Source: an uncultured Bacteroidota bacterium
Lineage (GTDB): Bacteria; Bacteroidota; Bacteroidia; Flavobacteriales_D; Crocinitomicaceae
Direction: 5' to 3'
Length of the DNA: 64,000 nt
Assembly: GCA_937899625.1 (NCBI GenBank)
Contig: CALCCB010000111.1
Coordinates: 1 to 64,000, forward strand
The notes under the pieces are model-generated. The model searched no databases, was not told the DNA's origin, and saw only the letters and a program-made list of their open reading frames with translations. Both the position numbers and the translations under genes were made by a program. Shown in pieces: positions 38,737-47,421 of this stretch (position 1 is the stretch's first letter; the number at the start of each line of letters is the position of its first letter).

Positions 38737-39276
38737 TTAATTAAGCTTGTACTTTTTAAAGAAGGCATCCCAATTCCAGATAAAGCTTGCCATCACCTCA
38801 TCCATTCTTTTAAGAAATAAAGGATTTGGCGCTTGCATTCTCTTGAAATACTCATCCTGATATTGGTTCAAATGATACTTATGGAATACCGCTTTGGACA
38901 TTCCATAGATCATGTTTTTTGACGGATGATTCACTCGTGTAATGAATGACTGATAATCTCTGATGAGCTTTGTGAAATCACTTGTTGACATTTCGTACAT
39001 CTTTGCAAGTTTTTCAAAGATGATACCTTCCACTCTTGCAGCTTGCTCAGCTTCAAAGGTACTTTCCAGAAAAGATAGATTTCCAACGATCACGATCAAT
39101 GCAAATTCTCCATTCTGATTTTCTTCCAAAGATGGAGATGTCACAAACGCCACATCCTCATTGATCAATTGTGCAACTTCCTTGAATCCATTGTCAACTG
39201 TATCAAAAATAGAATTGATAAAGATGTTGGCAACCTGATTATCAGAAAGTTTGCGTTTGATTAGTGATCCAAGCAT
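38737..39276 (-). CDS. conserved-looking hypothetical protein
   Basis: 179-residue soluble protein of unknown family. It is acidic and predicted mostly helical, with a central segment FALIVIVGNLSFLESTFEAE that looks like buried strand and helix, then SFITRVNHPSKNMIYGMSKA. No signal peptide, Cys pair or membrane segment is seen. It stands alone between rsmG (tail to tail) and miaE (same strand, 113 bases away). The spacing, the ATG and the clean amphipathic composition support a real gene, but I do not recognise a function. Confidence 0.7.
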   Translation of the reverse strand: MLGSLIKRKLSDNQVANIFINSIFDTVDNGFKEVAQLINEDVAFVTSPSLEENQNGEFALIVIVGNLSFLESTFEAEQAARVEGIIFEKLAKMYEMSTSDFTKLIRDYQSFITRVNHPSKNMIYGMSKAVFHKYHLNQYQDEYFKRMQAPNPLFLKRMDEVMASFIWNWDAFFKKYKLN

Positions 39277-39389
39277 GAGTCTTTCAGTTTGTTGTTGTTT
39301 ATATACAAAATTAAAAGACTATAGACGTTTTGACGATTTCATCCTTAGGTGATTATCAACTAAGTTATTAACAATAAGGAATGATTTAA

Positions 39390-39980
39390 TTAACCATGCA
39401 TGGTTTCTTTTTTCCCATACTTGGACATCAGTGATGCTTCAAATTCGAGAAAATCCTTCCATCTGGCATCGACATCCACTCCCTTCCCATACTTTCTGGC
39501 AAAATTAAGAAACGTGATGTAGTGCCTTGCTTCACTCTCCATAAGACTCCGATAAAACACTCTGAGATCTTCATCATTGATCTCCTCTGAAAGGATCTTG
39601 AAACGTTCACAACTTCTAGCTTCGATCATTGCCGCAAACAGCATTTGATTTACGAAATGGCTTTCTCTTGAACCAGTATTCTTGTTTTGTTTCAGGTAAG
39701 CTGCAAGATCATGTACGTACGGGTCTTTCCTTTCAAAGCCGAGCTTCATTCCCCTTTCCATCATTTTCTCATGCACCATTCCGAAATGTTCCATTTCCTC
39801 CTGACTGATTTCAGTCATCGCCTTCACTAGATCGGTATACTGAGGATATTGAACGATCATTGAAATAGCATTACTCGCTGCCTTCTGTTCACAAAAAGCA
39901 TGATCCGTTAAGATCTCCTCAATATTCTTCTCCACAATATTGACCCATCTTGGATCCGTTGCCATTTTCAACCCTAACAT
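39390..39980 (-). CDS. miaE: tRNA-(ms2io6A) hydroxylase MiaE
   Basis: Oxygen-dependent diiron enzyme that hydroxylates the isopentenyl group of ms2i6A37 in tRNA. The 196-residue helical bundle has the diiron ligand pattern in EKNIEEILTDHAFCEQKAAS, ISQEEMEHFGMVH (ExxH), MIEARSCERF (Glu) and LMESEARHYITFL (ExxxH), as in ferritin-like hydroxylases. It requires the products of MiaA and MiaB, which are not in the window. A TAACTTTG box sits 15 bases upstream of the ATG. The gene is divergent from the PafA-like phosphatase. Confidence 0.93.
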   Translation of the reverse strand: MLGLKMATDPRWVNIVEKNIEEILTDHAFCEQKAASNAISMIVQYPQYTDLVKAMTEISQEEMEHFGMVHEKMMERGMKLGFERKDPYVHDLAAYLKQNKNTGSRESHFVNQMLFAAMIEARSCERFKILSEEINDEDLRVFYRSLMESEARHYITFLNFARKYGKGVDVDARWKDFLEFEASLMSKYGKKETMHG

Positions 39981-39995
39981 GTCCCAGTTTTTTCA

Positions 39996-40003
39996 CAAAG
40001 TTA
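39996..40003 (-). promoter_or_regulatory. Bacteroidota-type -7 box (TAACTTTG) for miaE
   Basis: TAACTTTG on the minus strand, 15 bases upstream of the miaE ATG, matches TAnnTTTG. Confidence 0.42.
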
Positions 40004-40036
40004 ATACCCATTCCTAAAGAAGAACAAGGGAATCTG

Positions 40037-40044
40037 TATTTTTG
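40037..40044 (+). promoter_or_regulatory. Bacteroidota-type -7 box (TATTTTTG) for the PafA-like gene
   Basis: TATTTTTG matches TAnnTTTG and lies 20 bases upstream of the phosphatase ATG. Confidence 0.42.
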
Positions 40045-40064
40045 AACATCAATATTTTCCAGCT

Positions 40065-41699
40065 ATGAGATATTTAATATTCATCTGTGCATCAATCTTG
40101 TTAGGATCTACCACAGTAGTTGGTCAATCAAAACCTAAGCTTATTGTAGGAATTGTGATCGACCAGATGTGCTATGACTACCTGTACCGGTACAAAGATA
40201 AATTCTGTGAAGGAGGATTTTTGAAACTAATGAATGAAGGAGCTAATTTCAGGAATACTCAATACAATTACATACCCACATTTACCGGACCTGGACACGC
40301 GAGTATATACTCTGGAACTACTCCAGAAAATCATGGAATTGTCGCGAATGAATGGTACGAAAGAGAATCAAAGAAAGTAGTAAACTGTGTTGCTGATGCG
40401 AATTATCAAACAATAGGATCATCAAGCTCATATGGATACTGTTCTCCTAAAAACCTAAAGAGCTACACCGTTACAGATCAACTTAAGCTTACCTATGCGA
40501 ATTCAAAGGTGATTTCACTTAGCATAAAAGACCGAAGTGCTATATTGCCCGGTGGACACTTGAGTGATGGTAGTTATTGGTACGACCCTGAGACCGGGAA
40601 CTTTATTACAAGTTCCTTTTTTAAAAAAGATCTTCCTGATTGGGTAAAAGAATTCAACGATAATGGTTACCCAGAGAAAATGTTGAATGGGGAGTGGAAT
40701 ACATTACTTGATTTAAATGCCTATGGCGAAAGTGGACCAGATGATTCTCCTTATGAAGTATTGTTACCAGGCAAAACAAGCCCAACGTTTCCTTATGATC
40801 TAAAAAAAATGAGAGGGAGCAGTAAAGGGTATGGATTATTTATATACACACCTTTTGCCAATACCTACTTAACTGATCTCGCCATTTCTGCAGCAAAAAA
40901 AGAGCAAATGGGATCGGATGGACAAACAGACTTTCTTTGTATTTCTTACTCTACACCCGATATTGCCGGACACGCATTTGGTCCATATTCTGTAGAGATT
41001 GAGGATATCTATATCCGTCTTGATCTGGAGATCAAGCGATTGATCAAAGAATTGGAAAGTACTATCGGAAAGGATGAATTCGTTCTTTTCATGACAGCAG
41101 ATCATGCGGTTGCGCCTGTACCACAGCAATTGATGGATCTTAAAATGCCAGGTGGATACTTTTATCTGAACGAAAACATGAATTCACTAAAGCAAATTGT
41201 TATAGAAAAATACGGGCATGACCTAATCGAAGAACAAGAGAATTTAAACATCTACCTTGATCATCAAAAGATTGACTCTTTAAAATTTGACTTAGACGAA
41301 ATATCGTCTTTTGTAGCTAACGAGATAAATAATTGGGAAGGGGTTAAACGCGTATTTACCGCTGCTCAAATTCTTGATGGAAACTCAGATGACAGCTGGT
41401 TAAACATGGTACGAAGAGGTTTTCATTCGAGAGAGAGTGGCGACGTCATCTTTATGCTGGAGCCGGGTTATTTACCTAAAACTGAAGATACCGAGTCATC
41501 CCACAAAGGTACAAGTCATGGATCAGCTTTTAATTATGACACACATGTTCCATTATTATGGTACGGAAGAGGAATTGACCATATAGAGGTTTTCAGGTCT
41601 GTTCAAATAACCGACATAGGTGCAACACTCATCCATTTACTCGAGATACAACGAACTGGGGCAATGACCGGAAATCCACTTCTGGAAATCTTAAAATAA
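40065..41699 (+). CDS. PafA-like alkaline phosphatase
   Basis: Exported phosphomonoesterase of the alkaline phosphatase superfamily. The 544-residue protein has a signal peptide (1-20, ending TTVVGQ), the metal ligand Asp33 in GIVIDQM, the Thr74 nucleophile in FTGPGHAS, the Lys/Arg pair in SIKDRSAILPGGH, the ligand Asp/His in PDIAGHAFGP, TADHAV and the last His in SHGSAF. These match the phosphate-insensitive PafA enzymes of Bacteroidota. Likely role: release of phosphate from organic phosphates in the periplasm or outside. It is a single-gene unit closed by a strong hairpin; no Pho-type operator was identified. Confidence 0.92.
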   Translation: MRYLIFICASILLGSTTVVGQSKPKLIVGIVIDQMCYDYLYRYKDKFCEGGFLKLMNEGANFRNTQYNYIPTFTGPGHASIYSGTTPENHGIVANEWYERESKKVVNCVADANYQTIGSSSSYGYCSPKNLKSYTVTDQLKLTYANSKVISLSIKDRSAILPGGHLSDGSYWYDPETGNFITSSFFKKDLPDWVKEFNDNGYPEKMLNGEWNTLLDLNAYGESGPDDSPYEVLLPGKTSPTFPYDLKKMRGSSKGYGLFIYTPFANTYLTDLAISAAKKEQMGSDGQTDFLCISYSTPDIAGHAFGPYSVEIEDIYIRLDLEIKRLIKELESTIGKDEFVLFMTADHAVAPVPQQLMDLKMPGGYFYLNENMNSLKQIVIEKYGHDLIEEQENLNIYLDHQKIDSLKFDLDEISSFVANEINNWEGVKRVFTAAQILDGNSDDSWLNMVRRGFHSRESGDVIFMLEPGYLPKTEDTESSHKGTSHGSAFNYDTHVPLLWYGRGIDHIEVFRSVQITDIGATLIHLLEIQRTGAMTGNPLLEILK

Positions 41700-41701
41700 A
41701 A

Positions 41702-41735
41702 AAAGGCTCAGTGTTCACTGAGCCTTTCCTTTTTA
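41702..41735 (+). terminator. strong terminator after the PafA-like gene
   Basis: A 12-base perfect inverted repeat (AAAGGCTCAGTG and CACTGAGCCTTT with almost no loop) is followed by a T-rich run. The A-rich left flank means it can also serve the opposite carboxypeptidase gene. Confidence 0.85.
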
Positions 41736-41745
41736 TGTGTTGAAA

Positions 41746-44586
41746 TTAGAACTTCACAAATTTTACCTGGCTAATCATTTCTGAACTGATCGTTCTCAAA
41801 TAATAAACACCATTCTGAATTTCAGGTAGATTGATCAACTCAAGACTAGCGTTCGCTTTCTGGCTATACACCAACTTTCCGTTGATATCATAAACCTCGA
41901 TCTGATCACCAGCAGTCAATCCATTGACGATGAATTCTCCATTGTTAGGATTCGGCACAACCACTATGTTAGCTGAATTCAATTCGTCAATGCCCGCGCA
42001 GTTTTGTACCTCAATAGAAACTGCATCAGTAGCCTGACATCCATTACCATCTGTATACGTACCAGTAATAACATGTATCCCAACTCCTGCTACGGCAGGG
42101 TTAAAAGTATTGCCAGATACACCTACTCCTGTAAAGACAGCCGCTGTAGGGTTAGAAGTCAAAGTTACTGAACCTTCATTCGAACAGACAAGATTATCTA
42201 GATCAGAAGTTGAAACGGCAACTGAAGGAAGTGCATTCACAGTGATTTGACTTGTGTAAGTATCACTTCCAGCAGCATTTGTAACAGTTAATGTAATCGT
42301 GTAAGTTCCTTGAGCAGCAAATGTATTTGTTGGGTTCTGCATGCTAGATGTATTCCCGTCACCGAAATCCCAAGCCCAACTTGTAGGAATGTTACTTGAG
42401 AAATCATTGAATGTAACCGAAGACCCAGCGCAAACTGAAGTTGAGGATGCTGAGAAATTGGCAGTTGGTGCGGTAGGCGTCCCCGCCTCATTGTACATTA
42501 CTCTGAAATCATCAAAGTAAAAGCCATCCCCGTTCACACCTCCGTCGGCTCTTAACTGGAATCTTACTTTGATCTGTTGGCCCAGATAATCACTCAAACT
42601 GATTTCATCTAACACCCAAGAAGTCTGCACCCCTTCATAAACAGGAAGGTTGTTCGGCTGCACACTACCATTCGCACTTGTTCCTGGCACTGTATAATTT
42701 GTACACTGACCGATCCATGTAGTACCACCATCAGTAGAAACTTGGAATTGACAATAATCATAATCAGCCTCAATATCCCACTTCGCATAATAAGAAATCG
42801 CTGCATCTGTAGCATTTGAGAGATCAATCACAGGATTATAAGTATATGTTCGATTCGCATTGTTGCTATAGTTCCCTGTTGGTGAGTCAGTATAAGACTG
42901 ACTGGGCGAAACAAAAGTAGAAGTGGTCGACGACCAGTTGCCTGTCCAGTTTGCAGTAGAACCATTTTCAAGTGCTTGAAGTGTCAATGCCCCATATGTT
43001 TTGTAAATAGTGTCTCTTTTAATCCACAACCCATTATTCGTCTCCAAAACATAAATGATCGGATCCCCATATTGTATTGAAGGGTTCAAGGTGTAAGAGA
43101 TCGCTCCTGCCTCTGTTGCTCTGATATTGATATCATGAATTACTGGCGAACCAACAGTTTGAATGTTCTGCAAAGGTTGAATAGAAACCGTAACTGGTCC
43201 ATCCTCCAAACCTAAACGGTACGCGTCGTGGTTAAAATTACCAGACATTGTAGCAATATTTGAAGGATCAGTATCTGTAACGATCAAATATCTTCTAGTC
43301 AAATGGGCAAGAACCAGATTCGGGAAGAACATTTCCTGGCATGTAGCTACAATTTGACCAGAAGGCTGCCAGAATGCAGTACCTACCTCTGGAGTGTGCA
43401 CGAAAATGGTATCTTTTTGACCAACTCCAATATCTACCTTATACATGTAATCATCGCTATCTCCGGACGCAGGATACAAACCAGAACTCTTCATTGCAGT
43501 GTATCCGTTAAACTGAACTTGATGATTTGATTCATCCTGAAAATAGTCATGATGGTCAGCAAATTCTGCAACTGTAGTTCCAACTGGAAAAAGGATATCG
43601 CCTCCGTATGTATGAGCATTGAATCCTGTTCTAAAATTGTTATTCTGAACTAGCCATCTCATTGCTTGGGTTTCTGGCTCAGAAAAAGGGGCAGGTCCGC
43701 AATAAGTATCATCACTTGTATTCGTGGTAGTTGTCCCTGTCGTACCCCAACCGTATGAATAATTTCTATTTAGGTCAACACCATAAACATTTCCTCCATT
43801 ATTTCTTCTGTTCTTTCTCCACATACCACCACCGTTAGGATTGGTAGTCTCGTTTCTGAGATACCCATCCGGATTGATACATGGAACAAAATACATTTGA
43901 GTATTATTCACCAGGTATTGTATTTCTTCGTTTGAATCATAATTCTCCAACAAATACCACATGTAAAAAATAGTTTCCATCAAACTCATTGGTTCCCTCG
44001 CGTGATGGATTGCAGTGTAAAGTACTTTAGGTTCTGCACTCTCATCAGTTGAAGGGTTATCAGAGATCTTTACATAATAGATTGGACGATTTTCGTGCGT
44101 CAAATAAGTAGATATCGGTGCTTTAATCGTAATCAGGTTGGGATACTGAGCAGCCATTGCGTCTAACTCCGCCAACATTTCATTGTATTTCAAATACCCT
44201 CCCATTGTTCCCAAATTGAAATTAGAAGGCTGTGTTGGACTTACATAAAAGTTATTGCCAGATCCGCCGCCGGATCCTCCAGAACAAGTTGCATTTCTGT
44301 TCGTTTCCGGTTCACTATTTTCGTTTAACAACAAGAATTCAGCTTGAATGTCTTCGACGAGTATTTCAAAATCAAAATTGTAATCACGCATCATCTGAAT
44401 CTCTTCAGCAGAATAATCAGAAATGAAGAACGTGTTTTCCTTGTAGATCCCATGATCAACAGGAACACCTATAGCCGCAAGTCTTACTAATTCTTCTGCA
44501 TTAGCGTAAATTTTGACTTTAGAGTATTGCTGACTAAAGGAAAGTGTAGAACACAATACACCGAAAAAGAGGAGTAATTTTTTCAT
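41746..44586 (-). CDS. secreted M14 zinc carboxypeptidase with PKD domain and type A T9SS tail
   Basis: Secreted peptidase. I start at the ATG at 44586 (MKKLLLFFGVLCS, a signal peptide), not the ATG 24 bases upstream. Order: an inhibitor-like propiece (about 20-95), the M14 catalytic domain (about 125-430) with zinc ligands in HHAREP and FNAHTYGG, substrate-binding DLNRNYSYG and the catalytic Glu in HTPEVGTAFW; a MAM/jelly-roll-like module (YYAKWDIEADYDYCQFQVS), a PKD domain (WAWDFGDGNTSS) and an 80-residue type A sorting domain (VVPNPNNGEF, VKFVKF). Likely digests proteins outside the cell. Confidence 0.92.
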   Translation of the reverse strand: MKKLLLFFGVLCSTLSFSQQYSKVKIYANAEELVRLAAIGVPVDHGIYKENTFFISDYSAEEIQMMRDYNFDFEILVEDIQAEFLLLNENSEPETNRNATCSGGSGGGSGNNFYVSPTQPSNFNLGTMGGYLKYNEMLAELDAMAAQYPNLITIKAPISTYLTHENRPIYYVKISDNPSTDESAEPKVLYTAIHHAREPMSLMETIFYMWYLLENYDSNEEIQYLVNNTQMYFVPCINPDGYLRNETTNPNGGGMWRKNRRNNGGNVYGVDLNRNYSYGWGTTGTTTTNTSDDTYCGPAPFSEPETQAMRWLVQNNNFRTGFNAHTYGGDILFPVGTTVAEFADHHDYFQDESNHQVQFNGYTAMKSSGLYPASGDSDDYMYKVDIGVGQKDTIFVHTPEVGTAFWQPSGQIVATCQEMFFPNLVLAHLTRRYLIVTDTDPSNIATMSGNFNHDAYRLGLEDGPVTVSIQPLQNIQTVGSPVIHDINIRATEAGAISYTLNPSIQYGDPIIYVLETNNGLWIKRDTIYKTYGALTLQALENGSTANWTGNWSSTTSTFVSPSQSYTDSPTGNYSNNANRTYTYNPVIDLSNATDAAISYYAKWDIEADYDYCQFQVSTDGGTTWIGQCTNYTVPGTSANGSVQPNNLPVYEGVQTSWVLDEISLSDYLGQQIKVRFQLRADGGVNGDGFYFDDFRVMYNEAGTPTAPTANFSASSTSVCAGSSVTFNDFSSNIPTSWAWDFGDGNTSSMQNPTNTFAAQGTYTITLTVTNAAGSDTYTSQITVNALPSVAVSTSDLDNLVCSNEGSVTLTSNPTAAVFTGVGVSGNTFNPAVAGVGIHVITGTYTDGNGCQATDAVSIEVQNCAGIDELNSANIVVVPNPNNGEFIVNGLTAGDQIEVYDINGKLVYSQKANASLELINLPEIQNGVYYLRTISSEMISQVKFVKF

Positions 44587-44778
44587 TTTATAGATTTGTT
44601 TAGCGACCACAATTTACACAAAAAAGAATTCAGCTCCATTAATTTTCGACGATATTAATGAATCTAAAGACCAATGAGTTGAATTTGAAAACCTACCTCA
44701 TTTATCAGTGATTTCTTTCACTTAACCTTTTGATTTTCCACTTATAAAAATGAAATTAGGTTCACTTTGCTTATTCCT

Positions 44779-44786
44779 TACATTTG
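44779..44786 (+). promoter_or_regulatory. Bacteroidota-type -7 box (TACATTTG) for sppA
   Basis: TACATTTG matches TAnnTTTG and ends 21 bases upstream of the preferred ATG at 44808. It overlaps the TTG at 44784, which argues against that earlier start. Confidence 0.42.
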
Positions 44787-44807
44787 ATTGAATTAACGAA
44801 TCTCATT

Positions 44808-46610
44808 ATGTCTGATGCTTCAAATAAAATCGGTTTTGGCAAGATCTTCTGGCCTAGCTTCCTTGCAGTTCTGGTTGTTTCTATAATTGGTATGTTGCTT
44901 TTCTTCCTAATTCTTGGAGGGATCATAGGGTCCTTTGGCGACTTTGGACCACAACCAATGAGTTTAAAGGATAAAACCGTCTTGCACATCACTCTGGATG
45001 GCGAAATAGGAGAAAAAAGTGATAATAAGTTCAACCCAGGCACATTTCAGCTGAATAAAAAAATTGGACTAAGTGACCTACTTTACGGATTCGAAAGGGC
45101 TAAAAAAGATGACAAAATCAAAGGTGTATTCATTGAGATCGGTGATGTTTCATGCGGATACTCTACGGCAAGAGAGATCAGAAATGCGATAAATGACTTC
45201 GAAAAATCGGGGAAATTTGCAATCGCCTACAATAAAGGTGAAGTTATATCTCTGAAGGAATATTACATCGCTTCAGCCGCAGACAAAAATTATGGTTTCC
45301 CTACTTCCAACATGGAAATGTTGGGACTTGGAGCTGAACTGAGCTTTTTTAAGGGGACATTGGATAAACTGGACATAGAGGTTGAAGTGATCAGAGGATC
45401 AAACAACGATTTTAAAAGTGCCGTAGAACCTTTCTTCAGAAGCAATATGAGTGACTCTAGCCGTCTACAGGTCGAGCGTTATTTGAATTCGATCTGGCAG
45501 GATATCAGAATGGATATTGCTAAAGACAGAAAGATAGATCAGAATTCATTGAATGAAATTGCTGAAGAAGGAAAGATCCGTCGTGCTGAAGATGCTGTTG
45601 ATTATAAACTACTAGATGGCGTCATGTACCGTGACGAAATGATCGCAATGCTTAACAAAAAGCTTGGACTAAAAAATAACGATGAAGTTGAACTTCAGGC
45701 ATTTGAAAAATATGCAAAAAAGAAGTTCTATCAGGACCAGATCCTTGTAAGAAATGAAAAACCAAACATAGCTGTTATTCTTGCTGAAGGAGGTGTAGCG
45801 ACAGACGGAGACGGGCTTACATCCAAAGAGATCTGCAAACTTTTTCAGGACGTAAGAAAGAACAAATCAATCAAATCGGTTGTCTTCAGAATCAACAGTC
45901 CTGGTGGTAGCGCACTAGCAAGTGAGGAGATCTGGAGAGAGGTTAAATTGACGAACAAGACAAAGAAAGTGATCGTTTCAATGGGAGATGTTGCCGCTTC
46001 AGGTGGATACTACATCGCGACACCAGCTACAGCCATTTTTGCAGAGCCAACAACGATAACAGGGTCAATCGGAGTATTTGGCATGATCCCTTATATGGGT
46101 GCAATGTTTGAAAACAAGCTTGGAATCTCCTTTGATCGTGCAATGACGAACAGTCATGCTATATTGACAACCAATCGAAAACTGACTCCTGAAGAATTAT
46201 CCATGATCCAGGATGAAGTTGACGAAATCTATGACTTGTTCAAGGAGCGCGTTGCTGAGGGCCGTAAAATGTCAAAAGAAAAAGTTGACATTCTTGCCAG
46301 AGGCCGCGTTTGGACTGGAAAAGATGCATTATCGATTGGTTTAGTCGACAAGCTTGGAGGAATCGAAGATGCGATCAATTACGCAGCTGACAAAGCAAAG
46401 ATCAAAACCAAAAAGGTACTTTACTATCCTCTCAAAAAAGATGATAAGTGGATGGCATTGATCGAGCAACTTGAAGACGAAAACGAAGAAATCTCTATTG
46501 AAATTGAGGCCATGCCAGAAGAGCTCGTTAGAGAATATCAGAAGATCAAACGCATTGAAGACTGGATGGGGATTCAGATGAGACTCCCTTACGAGATCGA
46601 ACTAAAATAA
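44808..46610 (+). CDS. sppA: signal peptide peptidase SppA, 67K type
   Basis: Membrane-bound serine/lysine protease that degrades cleaved signal peptides. From ATG 44808 the protein is 600 residues: an N-terminal anchor (about 17-42), then two ClpP-like repeats. The catalytic Lys lies in the first repeat (DFKSAVEPFFRS) and the nucleophile Ser in the second (GDVAASGGYYIA, with RINSPGGSA before it), as in the long E. coli-type enzyme. The upstream TTG start is rejected because it overlaps a promoter-like box. Single-gene unit with a hairpin after the stop. Confidence 0.95.
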   Translation: MSDASNKIGFGKIFWPSFLAVLVVSIIGMLLFFLILGGIIGSFGDFGPQPMSLKDKTVLHITLDGEIGEKSDNKFNPGTFQLNKKIGLSDLLYGFERAKKDDKIKGVFIEIGDVSCGYSTAREIRNAINDFEKSGKFAIAYNKGEVISLKEYYIASAADKNYGFPTSNMEMLGLGAELSFFKGTLDKLDIEVEVIRGSNNDFKSAVEPFFRSNMSDSSRLQVERYLNSIWQDIRMDIAKDRKIDQNSLNEIAEEGKIRRAEDAVDYKLLDGVMYRDEMIAMLNKKLGLKNNDEVELQAFEKYAKKKFYQDQILVRNEKPNIAVILAEGGVATDGDGLTSKEICKLFQDVRKNKSIKSVVFRINSPGGSALASEEIWREVKLTNKTKKVIVSMGDVAASGGYYIATPATAIFAEPTTITGSIGVFGMIPYMGAMFENKLGISFDRAMTNSHAILTTNRKLTPEELSMIQDEVDEIYDLFKERVAEGRKMSKEKVDILARGRVWTGKDALSIGLVDKLGGIEDAINYAADKAKIKTKKVLYYPLKKDDKWMALIEQLEDENEEISIEIEAMPEELVREYQKIKRIEDWMGIQMRLPYEIELK

Positions 46611-46638
46611 AGAAAGCCGGCTAGTCCGGCTTTTTCTT
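46611..46638. terminator. terminator between sppA and the barrel gene
   Basis: AAAGCCGG and CCGGCTTT form an 8-base GC-rich stem with a five-base loop, followed by a T run on the plus strand and preceded by an A-rich stretch, so it likely serves both converging genes. Confidence 0.8.
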
Positions 46639-46640
46639 TC

Positions 46641-47327
46641 CTATGTACTTCTTCTCTTGAATCTTTGCTTTTCCCTTGTCCAAGGGTATTTTTTCCTTTC
46701 GAAATTACTTTTCGATTTTGACCCTCGAGGATCATGCTTGTAGATCACCCCAAATGAATGCTGCATATAATTCGCATTCGAGAATAAAATCTCAGGGAAG
46801 AGCCCCATTTTTCCACTTGTTTGTACCTGTAGTCCCCAGCTGTTCGATATCCAATAATTGGTTCCCAGATTTAAGTTGAAATTGGCATTCACAGGAACAT
46901 CCAAACTGGTTCGAAACGTTCCTCCTATTCCCATCGAAAAGTAAGGATCAAATCTCTTTCTGTTTTTCATTTTAGCACTATTGAGACTGTACTTAAAATT
47001 AAAATCAGCATTCACATTAAATCCAGAATGTCCTGTTTCCTGATTGATCAGTTTACTTGAGTAATATTTATTATAAGCTGCAGCTATTTCCCAACTCCAG
47101 TGATTGTACAAATACTTGTCAGCAAATAATCTCGTCGGAAAATATTGATAATTCCATGAGCCTGGCATATCGATCAATTTGGTAAATGGATAACCATTAT
47201 CATCGATCACATTCCATGAAGCTCCAAAGATCCATTTATAAGGATCCCTGTTCGTTTCCATGATCGATGGTTGAGCGAACGTCGTCCAAGCCAAAAAGGT
47301 AAAGGGTATTAAAAGAATTCTTTTCAT
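46641..47327 (-). CDS. small outer-membrane barrel-like protein with basic tail
   Basis: 228 residues with a signal peptide (1-18, ending TTFAQ) and a body of alternating beta-strand pattern (YFSMGIGGTFRT, FNLNLGTNYWISNSWGLQVQ) similar to the N-terminal barrel of OmpA-like proteins. There is no peptidoglycan-binding OmpA domain. The last 30 residues are strongly basic (SKSKSNFERKKYPWTREKQ), which is unusual because barrels normally end in an aromatic residue. Single gene between two terminators. Function not recognised. Confidence 0.65.
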   Translation of the reverse strand: MKRILLIPFTFLAWTTFAQPSIMETNRDPYKWIFGASWNVIDDNGYPFTKLIDMPGSWNYQYFPTRLFADKYLYNHWSWEIAAAYNKYYSSKLINQETGHSGFNVNADFNFKYSLNSAKMKNRKRFDPYFSMGIGGTFRTSLDVPVNANFNLNLGTNYWISNSWGLQVQTSGKMGLFPEILFSNANYMQHSFGVIYKHDPRGSKSKSNFERKKYPWTREKQRFKRRST

Positions 47328-47390
47328 CGTTACTGCGGATCACAAAAAATGTACCTTTTCAAACGATAAAACTACAAAAAGATACAGCAT

Positions 47391-47418
47391 TAAAAAGCCC
47401 CATTCTCAGGGGCTTTTC
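47391..47418 (-). terminator. strong terminator after trigger factor
   Basis: A 9-base perfect stem (AAAAGCCCC and GGGGCTTTT, seven-base loop) followed on the minus strand by a T run, directly after the tig stop codon. Confidence 0.87.
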
Positions 47419-47421
47419 TAA

